Origin: a virus
Direction: 5' to 3' (one strand)
Virus record (IMG/VR): IMGVR_UViG_3300034407_002608
Location: 1-23,760 of that record
DNA length: 23,760 nucleotides
Part shown: positions 1 through 6,770 of the stretch, one piece after another
How the letters are laid out: the number at the start of each line of letters is the position of its first letter
Position numbering within the stretch: position 1 is the stretch's first letter
Program-made: the position numbers and the translations under genes
Notes under the pieces: model-generated
Databases searched by the model: none
Seen by the model: the letters and a program-made list of their open reading frames with translations, nothing else
What the model was told of the DNA's origin: nothing

Positions 1-34
1 TAGTCAAACCCGAAATTACATATTCTAAATTCAT
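1..34 (-). CDS. Partial gene start, cut by window edge
   Basis: An ATG at 32-34 overlaps the folE stop codon by one base (TAATG), the same coupling used throughout this operon. It reads MNLEYVISGLT before the window ends. Eleven residues are too few to identify it. By position it is the next gene of the preQ0 cassette or the start of the resumed replication module; which one cannot be told here. Confidence 0.55.
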   Translation of the reverse strand, partial: MNLEYVISGLT

Positions 35-693
35 TATTTTCTTACCGCTAATTGCATAAACTCATTTCTAAGTCTTCCATCATCAAAGAAAGCTCCACCT
101 AGTTTTGATGTAGTCATACCTGATTGTTGATCTCCGATACCTCTTGACTTAACACATAAATGTTGAGCTTCCATCAGTACTGCTATGTCGTCTGTACCTA
201 GTATATACTGTAAAGCAAAATATATTTGTTCATTTAATCTTTCTTGTACTTGAGGTCTTCTCGCGAAGAAATTAACAATTCTATTCAATTTAGAAAGTCC
301 TACAACTTTGTCTTTCGGTATGTAAGCTACTTGAGCCACACCATTAAAGTTTACAAAGTGATGTTCACATAATGAATGAAAAGTAATATCTTTCTGTATT
401 ACCATTTGATTATATTTCATCTTGTTATCGAATGTAGTGATCTTCGGAAATCTGTTATAAGATAATCCATAACACAATTCACTAACAAACATCTTCGCGA
501 CTCTATCTGCTGTACCACCGATTGAATCATCTTCACGATCTAATCCTAATACATCAATAACTGTCTCCATATTGTCACGAATCAATTCAATTTTTTCTGA
601 TTCGTTCAATTTACTTTCTAATATCGGTGTTTCGACACCATTCGATATTAGATATTCTTGTACTCTTTTACCAAGTAATTTATCTGTTTTCAT
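34..693 (-). CDS. folE: GTP cyclohydrolase I (FolE)
   Basis: This 219-aa protein is GTP cyclohydrolase I, which converts GTP to 7,8-dihydroneopterin triphosphate, the first step toward both folate and 7-deazaguanines. The zinc-site residues of the family are visible: Cys109 and His112 in SLCEHHF, and Cys180 in HLCVKSRG. The length matches the bacterial enzyme of about 220 aa. The start ATG overlaps the queC stop (ATGA), so the gene is translationally coupled to queC. With queD, queE and queC in the same run of genes, its product is most likely committed to preQ0 rather than folate. That is inference from context; the enzyme assignment itself is secure. Confidence 0.96.
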   Translation of the reverse strand: MKTDKLLGKRVQEYLISNGVETPILESKLNESEKIELIRDNMETVIDVLGLDREDDSIGGTADRVAKMFVSELCYGLSYNRFPKITTFDNKMKYNQMVIQKDITFHSLCEHHFVNFNGVAQVAYIPKDKVVGLSKLNRIVNFFARRPQVQERLNEQIYFALQYILGTDDIAVLMEAQHLCVKSRGIGDQQSGMTTSKLGGAFFDDGRLRNEFMQLAVRK

Positions 694-1457
694 AATTTAT
701 ATTTATCCAATTCAAAATACCTCGGACTTTTGTCCAAAGCGTTAATAATATCAGTATCTTCTTTTCCTCTATAACCACCGTTATAGATTGAAGTCAATAC
801 ATTCTCTAACCATGGAGAATCCCATGGATTTTTCTTCCAATACCCTTGAGTATCTATTCCATTGTTTTCAAGTGAAACCCATTTTCTAAAACAAGCTTTA
901 CATTGACCACAATGTTGTTCTTCACCTTCATAACATGAATAAGATGTTAGAAGATATAATTGATTACCACCGAAAGTAATATATTCATTTACTAAATCAG
1001 TTTTTGTTCTGTCTTTGAAAGGTGAACTAATAGAAAATCGTCTTTCTTCTGTCCAATGTTGTGCCTGCCACATATGATTCAATAAGTCTTCCATTCTTGT
1101 ATAGAACTTTTCATCTTTATCGAATGATCTATCTCCATGTACAGAACCTAACCATATTGTTTCACCGAAATGAGAAGCTAGTAATGTAAGATGAGCGTTT
1201 CTGTTCGGAATGATCGCGTCGTCCCTTTCAAAAATACCTAAGTCAATTACATCATCAAGATTGACTAATTTAGATTCATCAATACCGATTGAATCAAAAG
1301 TCTTTCTTTCAGTCTTATCATAATTAGAATTCATACTAATGTTTAAAAGTACATCAGGTTTCATCAAGTGATTAATTATAAGACTGTCTTGTCCACCACT
1401 AAAGAGAAGTACAGATTTACCTCTGACTTTTTCTTTATTGTCTGTTATCATTTTCAT
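690..1457 (-). CDS. queC: 7-cyano-7-deazaguanine (preQ0) synthase QueC
   Basis: QueC is an ATP-dependent enzyme that turns 7-carboxy-7-deazaguanine plus ammonia into preQ0. The 255-aa protein has the PP-loop SGGQDS at residues 20-25. A zinc-binding Cys cluster lies near the C-terminus: Cys175, then Cys183, Cys186 and Cys189 in HCGQCKAC, followed by FRKW as in the family. The length is slightly above the usual 220-235 aa because of a longer C-terminal tail. Start and stop overlap the neighbouring genes by four bases on each side (ATGA), so it belongs to one translational unit with the small membrane protein upstream and folE downstream. A second in-frame ATG two codons later is an alternative start. 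Confidence 0.95.
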   Translation of the reverse strand: MKMITDNKEKVRGKSVLLFSGGQDSLIINHLMKPDVLLNISMNSNYDKTERKTFDSIGIDESKLVNLDDVIDLGIFERDDAIIPNRNAHLTLLASHFGETIWLGSVHGDRSFDKDEKFYTRMEDLLNHMWQAQHWTEERRFSISSPFKDRTKTDLVNEYITFGGNQLYLLTSYSCYEGEEQHCGQCKACFRKWVSLENNGIDTQGYWKKNPWDSPWLENVLTSIYNGGYRGKEDTDIINALDKSPRYFELDKYKL

Positions 1458-1711
1458 GTCGCTTTCCTTAGTCTATAAAATTTATGTAAACCGTATACAC
1501 TTAATGAGAACCAAAACACTTCGATCACCATACTAGCTAAGTTCCAATTATATAATAAACTTACAGTTACTAGTATCGCTACAATCATATTGTTAAAACT
1601 ATACCAAAATCCTTTAGGATCTATTCTATCAAATTGAAGTAAAGCATAAGTACTAATTAATAAAGCGACTCCAACTAAACCAATAATATCCGGTATTCCT
1701 ATATCAACCAT
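1454..1711 (-). CDS. Small membrane protein, CBU_0592-like
   Basis: This 85-aa protein has three hydrophobic stretches, at about residues 8-25, 38-53 and 60-76, and a basic C-terminus (HKFYRLRKAT). The N-terminal pattern IPDIIGLVGVALLISTYALLQ resembles the CBU_0592-like family of small bacterial membrane proteins, known by pattern only and without a settled function. It overlaps the 50-aa membrane protein upstream by 8 bases and queC downstream by 4, so it is embedded in the preQ0 operon. The position suggests a link to precursor transport or membrane-associated metabolism, but nothing in the sequence proves that. It has no resemblance to the known queuosine-precursor transporters YhhQ or QueT that I can see. 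Confidence 0.8.
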   Translation of the reverse strand: MVDIGIPDIIGLVGVALLISTYALLQFDRIDPKGFWYSFNNMIVAILVTVSLLYNWNLASMVIEVFWFSLSVYGLHKFYRLRKAT

Positions 1712-1856
1712 AAGCTATCGCTCCCACTAAAAATCCAAAGTAAAAAATAAAGATATCAAAAAAGAAATGCATCGCGAATGATAACGCGAATATCTCTTTC
1801 CAATGTATCTTACAAATATCAAATTTATCTTTGATCCATTCTATAATTCTATTCAT
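1704..1856 (-). CDS. Small single-pass membrane protein (50 aa)
   Basis: I place the start at the ATG at 1854-1856, which overlaps the queE stop by one base (TAATG). A longer in-frame reading up to 1889 would run inside queE and lacks a better start. The 50-aa product has a basic amphipathic N-terminus (MNRIIEWIKDKFDICKIHW) followed by one long hydrophobic, Phe-rich segment (about residues 20-48) that can cross the membrane once or form a hairpin. I do not recognise a family. It is coupled to queE and to the 85-aa membrane protein, so the two membrane proteins probably act together. Confidence 0.65.
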   Translation of the reverse strand: MNRIIEWIKDKFDICKIHWKEIFALSFAMHFFFDIFIFYFGFLVGAIAYG

Positions 1857-2704
1857 TATGTTCCTATTTGATTTCCAAAAATGTAACAATGAACTCTTGC
1901 TGATACATTGTACCCTCTATCCATTGTTTGTATTGTTATGTCTTTCGCGACTTCATCTTGTGATTCTTCTGTTGCACCTACAGGCATAATCCATATCGGA
2001 TAGTCAACACCCGCGTCTCTAAACTTAATGATTGATTCTTCAATTTCATTCCAAGCTTCGTCTGTACCATTACATACAAATTTTAATTGACCAATATCTG
2101 ATAAGTCATGATACTGTTTAACTACTTCTGGTTGAATACCTTCTTTCTCACCAGCGACACTCCATAGTTTCGGACTGACTGAAAAGAAAAATTCTACTTC
2201 TTCTTGTATACTTTGTAAATAATTAGTTAAGATCGGATCAAGACTTCTTGTACCATTTGTTTCCCATGTAATATTAGTGAAACGATTTCTTCGACCTAAC
2301 AGTCTTTCCATTTCTGTTAGAATCTTTACTGTATTCTTCTGTGCTGCTTTCATCAAAGGTTCACCACCTGTAAAAGCTATATGTGTATGTCTATCATACA
2401 TTTGATCATATAATCTTTTCGCGACTTCTTCACAAGTTTCATTCTTTTGAATCTTCGCGAACTTCTTACTCCAAGAATAAGATGAATCACAACCATATTT
2501 CCATACAGGTAAGTCTTCTACATTTTTTACATCAATAAGATCAAAATCTTTGTATGGTAATTGATATGTTGAAGGATCAGTCGGATCATCTTGTCCGAAT
2601 CCATTACACTCTAAATTACAACCAAAGAATCTTAACCAAGTTGTTGGTACACCTGTGTAGTGACCTTCACCTTGTATACTCTTAAAAATTTCCGAATACA
2701 GCAC
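1856..2704 (-). CDS. queE: 7-carboxy-7-deazaguanine synthase QueE (radical SAM)
   Basis: QueE is a radical SAM enzyme that contracts 6-carboxytetrahydropterin to 7-carboxy-7-deazaguanine. I start it at the GTG at 2702-2704 because GGGAG lies 5 nt upstream; a TTG six codons earlier has no such site. The 282-aa protein shows the QueE N-terminus (YSEIFKSIQGEG), TGGEP at 112-116 and the expected downstream fold pattern. The iron-sulfur cysteines are Cys29 and Cys33 in GCNLEC, with the third at Cys72 in YGCDSSYSW. A 38-residue insert therefore separates the second and third cysteines, where the simple radical-SAM pattern has two residues. The gene overlaps the queD end by 23 nt. Confidence 0.93.
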   Translation of the reverse strand: MLYSEIFKSIQGEGHYTGVPTTWLRFFGCNLECNGFGQDDPTDPSTYQLPYKDFDLIDVKNVEDLPVWKYGCDSSYSWSKKFAKIQKNETCEEVAKRLYDQMYDRHTHIAFTGGEPLMKAAQKNTVKILTEMERLLGRRNRFTNITWETNGTRSLDPILTNYLQSIQEEVEFFFSVSPKLWSVAGEKEGIQPEVVKQYHDLSDIGQLKFVCNGTDEAWNEIEESIIKFRDAGVDYPIWIMPVGATEESQDEVAKDITIQTMDRGYNVSARVHCYIFGNQIGT

Positions 2705-3146
2705 TGTTACTCCCGTGTTCAAATACTTTAACTGATCTTACTTTAACTCTATCGTCTTCGAAATGTAGTTGACAAAAGTTAAATACTTCTTCCGCGAACG
2801 CTTCACAACCTACATTGTCTAATACTCTTAAATCAATTAGATTAAGATTCTGTAACATTAAAAATGTTTCATACTCCGGATCATCATGAGCTATTACAGT
2901 TGTATGATCAAAAGTTTCTTTTAGATATTTCTTTAGTAATCCTAGATCACCGAAATCAATAACCCAATTTTGTTTATTTAATGTTGAAGACTCGAATGTT
3001 ATTTCAAATCCTAACGCGTATCCATGAATCAGATTACAATGAGAGTCTGCTCTCCATTGTCTGAATGCACATGAATGACCTGTCTCATTACCATATGTTT
3101 TTACAACTCTATATGGTCTTAATTCTGTTCTTTCTCTATATTTCAA
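2682..3146 (-). CDS. queD: 6-carboxytetrahydropterin synthase QueD
   Basis: QueD makes 6-carboxy-5,6,7,8-tetrahydropterin from dihydroneopterin triphosphate. This 154-aa protein starts with TTG overlapping the gp44 stop (TTGA). It has the family zinc/active-site region: His24 in TGHSCAFRQW, then SHCNLIHGYAL with Cys37 and His41, and FDHTTVIAHDD further on. The usual HGH zinc pair appears as HGY, so Tyr43 replaces one classic ligand. His36 immediately before the Cys may compensate. I believe this CFRQW/SHC/HGY form is a recognised proteobacterial subgroup of QueD. The overlaps with gp44 and queE join the replication genes and the modification cassette into one transcript. Confidence 0.9.
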   Translation of the reverse strand: MKYRERTELRPYRVVKTYGNETGHSCAFRQWRADSHCNLIHGYALGFEITFESSTLNKQNWVIDFGDLGLLKKYLKETFDHTTVIAHDDPEYETFLMLQNLNLIDLRVLDNVGCEAFAEEVFNFCQLHFEDDRVKVRSVKVFEHGSNSAVFGNF

Positions 3147-4081
3147 TTTAATTTACACTCCATCATTAATTCAGTCATACATGCTACCATGTTAACTTCT
3201 TGATCTGCTACAAACGCTGACTTATATGTGTAGTCACTCAATATTATTATTGCTTGAGGTACACTACTGTTTTCCATTCTAGTAAACAATGAGTCATATA
3301 TTTTTCTGTATATCGCTTGTGGATCATTATGTATATTTAGCGCTACCCATTTTCTCATTTTTGAGAACTCTTTGTCTCGAATAAAACTCAAGACTTCTTG
3401 TAGAGACTCATCATCTAAGTTCGCGAGAACACCACTATCAATCTTACCAGACGCTGAATACTTCTGTAATTCATTTAGAACTCGTCTAAAGTCCGGAAAG
3501 AACTTCTGTACTAACTCTACAACTACTTGTTCATTATAATCTATACTTTCAGTTTTAAGAATATGTAATATTCTTTGAAAGATACCACCTGCTATAGTTG
3601 GTTTCTGACTTGATTCAATCGTAAAATCAATAACACTACATCTTGAATGTAATGGTGAGATAATTCTATTTTTATAATTACAAGTAAATATGAATCTACA
3701 GTTCTTAGAAAATTCTTCTATGAATCCTCTGAGAGCTGGTTGTGTTGATTGAGGATTTAGATAATCTGCTTCATCAAGAATCACAATCTTCGGACCACCA
3801 CCTAATGATACTGTAGACGCGAACTGTTTAATCTTAACTCTGAGAGTATCAATGTTTCTTTCTTCTGAACCATTGATCATTACAAAGTCAGCGTCTAATT
3901 CATTACATAGTGCTTTCGCGACTGTAGTTTTACCTACACCTGCTGTACCACATAATAGTAGATTCGGTATTTCTTTGTTGTTTACAAAATCTTGAAATAT
4001 CTTTTTTGTTTCTGTCGGTAGAATACAATCATTGATAGTTCTAGGTCTGTATTTTTCAACCCATAAAAAATCTTCTTTCAT
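3143..4081 (-). CDS. 44: Sliding clamp loader large subunit gp44 (AAA+)
   Basis: This 312-aa protein is the T4 gp44-type clamp loader ATPase, an RFC small-subunit homologue that opens the gp45 ring and loads it on primer-template DNA. The N-terminus LWVEKYRPRTINDCI is the RFC box. Walker A is GTAGVGKT at 45-52, Walker B is ILDEAD at 101-106, and the SRC motif is at 146-148. The length is close to T4 gp44 (319 aa). It lies 2 nt downstream of gp45, the standard T4 neighbour. Its usual downstream partner gp62 is not next; queD begins inside its stop codon instead. Confidence 0.96.
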   Translation of the reverse strand: MKEDFLWVEKYRPRTINDCILPTETKKIFQDFVNNKEIPNLLLCGTAGVGKTTVAKALCNELDADFVMINGSEERNIDTLRVKIKQFASTVSLGGGPKIVILDEADYLNPQSTQPALRGFIEEFSKNCRFIFTCNYKNRIISPLHSRCSVIDFTIESSQKPTIAGGIFQRILHILKTESIDYNEQVVVELVQKFFPDFRRVLNELQKYSASGKIDSGVLANLDDESLQEVLSFIRDKEFSKMRKWVALNIHNDPQAIYRKIYDSLFTRMENSSVPQAIIILSDYTYKSAFVADQEVNMVACMTELMMECKLN

Positions 4082-4083
4082 TA

Positions 4084-4752
4084 CTAAGCTTCATTATAAG
4101 TTGAATCAGGTTCCAAAGCTATAAAGTATTCTACAGCGATATCTCTGTTAGTAAAGTGAGCGATTCCTTTTGATGATACAAAGACTGTATAGTTACCATT
4201 AAGAACTTTAATGTTTTCCATTCTTAAGAACATTTCAAAAGTTGATCCGTTACCCTCTGCCACAGTTCTACTGTAAACATTAGATGTCGCGTTCTTTTTG
4301 TCTTTGACTGTTAATTGAACTGTTGTACCATCACTAGAAAGTACCATGTCTGGTAATGATAATACAGAAGAAGCTTTGAGTAAACTTCCAAGTACATCTT
4401 CATCAAGATCAAAACTGATCTCAGGTTCAGGCATTGTAATATCTTTCTGTGGTGATATAACCATTTGAGGATCAGCGTAGTAATAAGTTACTGAGTTATC
4501 TCCTTCTGTAACATTCACATTATCACCATTGAAATTGAAGTCAGGAGTATCGAATAATGATACTGCTCCAAGATATTCTGATAGATCATAGATTGAATGT
4601 TCTGTATCGAAGGTTTCGTCTACGACTGCCTTCGCGAAGATATTCTTCATTGCTGATACAGTTGTTAGTTCATTACCGGACTTAACTGTAATCCCGGAAT
4701 TGATTGTTGAAAAATTATTCAACAATTTTAGTGTGTTTTCACTTAGGTTCAT
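4084..4752 (-). CDS. 45: Sliding clamp gp45 (DNA polymerase processivity factor)
   Basis: I choose the ATG at 4750-4752 (MNLSENTLKLLNNF), because homologues of this type begin just here and GGAG lies 12 nt upstream. An ATG six codons earlier has no ribosome-binding site. The 222-aa product matches the T4 clamp in length (228 aa) and in its opening pattern of a helix, then GITVKSGNELTTVSAMKNIFA. gp45 forms a trimeric ring that tethers the polymerase. In T4 it also activates late transcription through gp55 and gp33. It overlaps the DUF3310 gene by 14 nt and is followed directly by gp44, so it is probably driven by the promoter at 5066-5093. Confidence 0.92.
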   Translation of the reverse strand: MNLSENTLKLLNNFSTINSGITVKSGNELTTVSAMKNIFAKAVVDETFDTEHSIYDLSEYLGAVSLFDTPDFNFNGDNVNVTEGDNSVTYYYADPQMVISPQKDITMPEPEISFDLDEDVLGSLLKASSVLSLPDMVLSSDGTTVQLTVKDKKNATSNVYSRTVAEGNGSTFEMFLRMENIKVLNGNYTVFVSSKGIAHFTNRDIAVEYFIALEPDSTYNEA

Positions 4753-5059
4753 TTGATTCACTTTCTCCATTATTTAAATCATGCACATGAAGTGCTATTA
4801 TGCCATAATGTAAAACTTTCATTAAGTCTTTACGATTATAACCTTCTTTTTTACCATAGCGTTGAGCATATTTGAGAATGTTTCCTATACAGAACCCTTC
4901 TCCATGTCCACCGTCTATTATAAACTCTGTTGCTTGAAAATTATTAGCTGAGTAATGTTGACCATAAGTACTTTTGATATATAAATCAAGTTCTTTGATA
5001 ATTCTATCTTCTGAATACTTAAAGTCAATTTTTTCTTTTCTAAATAATTTCAAACTCAT
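4739..5059 (-). CDS. DUF3310 family protein
   Basis: This 106-aa protein carries the DUF3310 signature in its second half: TEFIIDGGHGEGFCIGNILKYAQRY.KK.G..RKDLMKVLHYG. The family is widespread in phages and includes T7 gp1.7, a nucleotide kinase, so a role in nucleotide metabolism is plausible but not shown here. The start ATG at 5057-5059 overlaps the stop of the upstream 72-aa gene (ATGA). It also lies only 6 nt after a consensus -10 box, so transcripts from that promoter would begin at or near the start codon. Confidence 0.85.
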   Translation of the reverse strand: MSLKLFRKEKIDFKYSEDRIIKELDLYIKSTYGQHYSANNFQATEFIIDGGHGEGFCIGNILKYAQRYGKKEGYNRKDLMKVLHYGIIALHVHDLNNGESESNEPK

Positions 5060-5274
5060 ACATCTATTATATCAGCATTTGCTGTCCTGTCAAGTTTCTT
5101 TCTGTCGTATTTTGTTCGATCTTTTTGTACTTGAGTTTTAGCGTGTGCTGGTGTTTGTTTTCTCACTTTGACATCAGGTTTTTCTTTGCCGAAGATTTTT
5201 TCCCAATTATCTTGGTAATCTGTATTCGACTCTGGTCTTCTTTTTGACCCTTTACCTCCATGCCACTTAGTCAT
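5056..5274 (-). CDS. Basic hypothetical protein, 72 aa
   Basis: I do not recognise this protein. It is very basic and hydrophilic (MTKWHGGKGSKRRPES at the N-terminus, then a Lys/Arg-rich middle), with no cysteines and no hydrophobic segment, and is probably disordered or nucleic-acid binding. The WHGGKGSKRRP start resembles short proteins seen in other marine T4-like phages. Its start overlaps the SET-domain stop by one base and its stop overlaps the DUF3310 start by four. The last 13 codons, encoding KLDRTANADIIDV, double as a complete promoter. Confidence 0.75.
   Translation of the reverse strand: MTKWHGGKGSKRRPESNTDYQDNWEKIFGKEKPDVKVRKQTPAHAKTQVQKDRTKYDRKKLDRTANADIIDV
5066..5093 (-). promoter_or_regulatory. 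Sigma70-type promoter before DUF3310-45-44
   Basis: On the minus strand, TTGACA (5088-5093) and TATAAT (5066-5071) are separated by 16 nt, a perfect match to both consensus boxes. The spacer shares ACAGC.AATGC with the promoter before gene 55. The ATG of the DUF3310 gene begins 6 nt after the -10 box, which predicts a leaderless or nearly leaderless transcript. The promoter lies inside the last codons of the upstream 72-aa gene. Confidence 0.85.
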
Positions 5275-5612
5275 TAGTTTAAGATATCATCATATCCTAC
5301 TGTATAGAATACTGTTATCTCCTCATCTTTTTTGATTGGTCTAATTGTATATAATTCTCTTTGATCACCATGATGATAATGAATATTTTTATTGATGAAA
5401 CAATTAGGATTATCTGAATGATTGATAAAACCACCAAGAGGTGTTCTAATCCAATCGTGTCTGTTAGACTCCCATATATGAGTTTCTCCAATAAAGATAC
5501 CAGCTTTCAAGTCTTCTGTTGCATAGAGACCTAAACCATGTATCTTTGATTCTTTAATTGTGACTTCTGGTATCAGAGGTCTGTAGTGATGTGATCCAAA
5601 ATCTTTTTTCAT
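5274..5612 (-). CDS. SET-domain protein
   Basis: The start at 5610-5612 overlaps the stop of the 163-aa gene (ATGA); a longer reading from a TTG upstream is less likely. The 112-aa product is a minimal SET domain. It has GLGLYATEDLKAG near residues 27-39 for the S-adenosylmethionine site, GGFINHSDNPNC at 60-71 (the RxxNHS-type pseudoknot motif) and EEITVFYT with Tyr103 near the C-terminus. SET proteins methylate lysines on proteins. Phage versions of this size occur, but their substrates are not known. It lacks the pre-SET and post-SET cysteine clusters of eukaryotic enzymes. Confidence 0.88.
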   Translation of the reverse strand: MKKDFGSHHYRPLIPEVTIKESKIHGLGLYATEDLKAGIFIGETHIWESNRHDWIRTPLGGFINHSDNPNCFINKNIHYHHGDQRELYTIRPIKKDEEITVFYTVGYDDILN

Positions 5613-6100
5613 TTCGTGTACCATGTTGGTGTTGGTCTGTTTTTCCAACTACAAAAGTGAGACTTCTCACCCATGTAATAATTTCTGTAAGCTTCAATAG
5701 TATCTGTAGACTTGTATTCGTCTGGCATACATTGAGGTGGGTTTGTTCTTCTTTGATTTATCATTGGAATGTTCAGAGGTGGTTCTCTTAAAACTTCTCT
5801 CAATTTTAAATCTGTAGTATGAACTTTCTCATACCTGTATGTGTATTCTTCACATAGTTCTTCAAATAGATTAAACATCCATTTATAATTGTAGACATTT
5901 TCTCTTACCCATTTTGTACTTGGGTGATTAAGATGTGCTTGTTTGTACATAAACAAGTTATCACATTTATCATTTCCATCTAATGCTCTGTGAGCTGTAC
6001 ATAACATTTGAGCTGATTCTAAAATCATTTTAACACAATGTTTATCGTTATGCATCTGAGCACAGACTAATGGTTCTTCATGTAAATAAAATATATTCAT
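5609..6100 (-). CDS. Conserved phage protein, possible distant DenV relative
   Basis: This 163-aa protein belongs to a family I recognise from phages and bacteria but for which I know no function. Recurrent features are an N-terminal HxDKHxxKMILE helix (HNDKHCVKMILE), AHRALDG, NHPSTKWVRE, an aromatic helix (YNYKWMFNLFEEL), EYTYRYEK, PPLNIP, MPDEYK and a C-terminal WKNRPTPTWY. The last element and the overall helical layout loosely recall T4 endonuclease V (DenV), which ends in RPTWYKYYGK, but this is a weak resemblance by eye. It overlaps the 73-aa gene upstream and the SET gene downstream by four bases each. Confidence 0.85.
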   Translation of the reverse strand: MNIFYLHEEPLVCAQMHNDKHCVKMILESAQMLCTAHRALDGNDKCDNLFMYKQAHLNHPSTKWVRENVYNYKWMFNLFEELCEEYTYRYEKVHTTDLKLREVLREPPLNIPMINQRRTNPPQCMPDEYKSTDTIEAYRNYYMGEKSHFCSWKNRPTPTWYTK

Positions 6101-6318
6101 CTTTTAAAGTTTAACTCCTGTTGCCAATTCTTTTTATTACTTTCATAACATGGACTATTTAACTGACATACAATCAATCTACCACCGTCCATATCCAATC
6201 TAATACTGTCTGATATAAAAGTACCACCATTAACATCATGTACAATAGCTTCTATTGAACCTGATTTATCTTCTGAATGTAAGTTCTCAATCAGTTCTAT
6301 GAGTTCTTCTTTCCTCAT
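6097..6318 (-). CDS. Hypothetical protein, 73 aa
   Basis: Unrecognised 73-aa protein with an acidic N-terminal helix (MRKEELIELIENLHSEDK), a likely beta-rich middle (GSIEAIVHDVNGGTFISDSIRLDMDGG) and a C-terminus ending in LNFKR. The start overlaps the upstream gene stop and the stop overlaps the downstream start, both as ATGA, so it is a genuine member of the operon. No signal peptide, cysteine motif or membrane segment is visible. Confidence 0.75.
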   Translation of the reverse strand: MRKEELIELIENLHSEDKSGSIEAIVHDVNGGTFISDSIRLDMDGGRLIVCQLNSPCYESNKKNWQQELNFKR

Positions 6319-6578
6319 AGTTTTTGAATTTGTCTAAGAGTGGTTGTTACTTCTTTCCAGGTAAGTCTACCTAGAACATCTTCTGTAATTGGTGTTGAGT
6401 AATCTATGTTACCATCAGCATCTAATACAGCCAATTCCCATAACCCTAGTTTACCACCATAACTATGTTCGTGTCTTATAACACTAGCACCCATGTTGTT
6501 GTCAAATTGATAGAGTTTTTGAACTCCACCGAATGTATCATTTGTCTCATAACAAAAGTCTTCTAACATTCTACTCAT
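6315..6578 (-). CDS. Hypothetical protein, 87 aa
   Basis: I start this gene at the ATG at 6576-6578 because GAGG sits 8 nt upstream, matching the GAGGT-type ribosome-binding sites used elsewhere here. Earlier in-frame ATG and TTG codons have no such site. The 87-aa product (MSRMLEDFCYETND...) has a probable beta-sheet core around RHEHSYGGKLGLWELAVLDADG, and the C-terminus is helical. I do not recognise a family. It is the first gene downstream of tRNA-Ala and probably lies on the same transcript. Confidence 0.72.
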   Translation of the reverse strand: MSRMLEDFCYETNDTFGGVQKLYQFDNNMGASVIRHEHSYGGKLGLWELAVLDADGNIDYSTPITEDVLGRLTWKEVTTTLRQIQKL

Positions 6579-6616
6579 AATAATATCCTCATTTAAATAC
6601 ATAATAATTCTCAAAT

Positions 6617-6692
6617 TGGTGGAGGTAATAGGGATCGAACCTACGACCTACTGGTTGCAAACCAGTCGCTCTCCCAACTGAGCTATACCCCC
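6617..6692 (-). tRNA. tRNA-Ala (anticodon UGC)
   Basis: The 76-nt minus-strand sequence folds as a full cloverleaf. Its acceptor stem GGGGGTA/TACCTCC contains a G3-U70 wobble pair, the classic alanine identity element. It also has a D-arm with AGCTC..GAGC, an anticodon stem ACTGG/CCAGT with loop TTTGCAA, and a T-arm with GGTTCGATCC. Discriminator A73 and the CCA end are encoded. It lies 2 nt downstream of tRNA-Thr and upstream of a protein gene, so it needs to be cut out of a longer transcript. Confidence 0.96.
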
Positions 6693-6694
6693 AC

Positions 6695-6764
<70 letters not shown>

Positions 6765-6770
<6 letters not shown>

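Noticed and set aside
1-3146. preQ1 riboswitch controlling the que cassette
   Set aside because: The que genes overlap each other and gene 44, leaving no leader that could hold an aptamer, and no preQ1 aptamer pattern was seen upstream.
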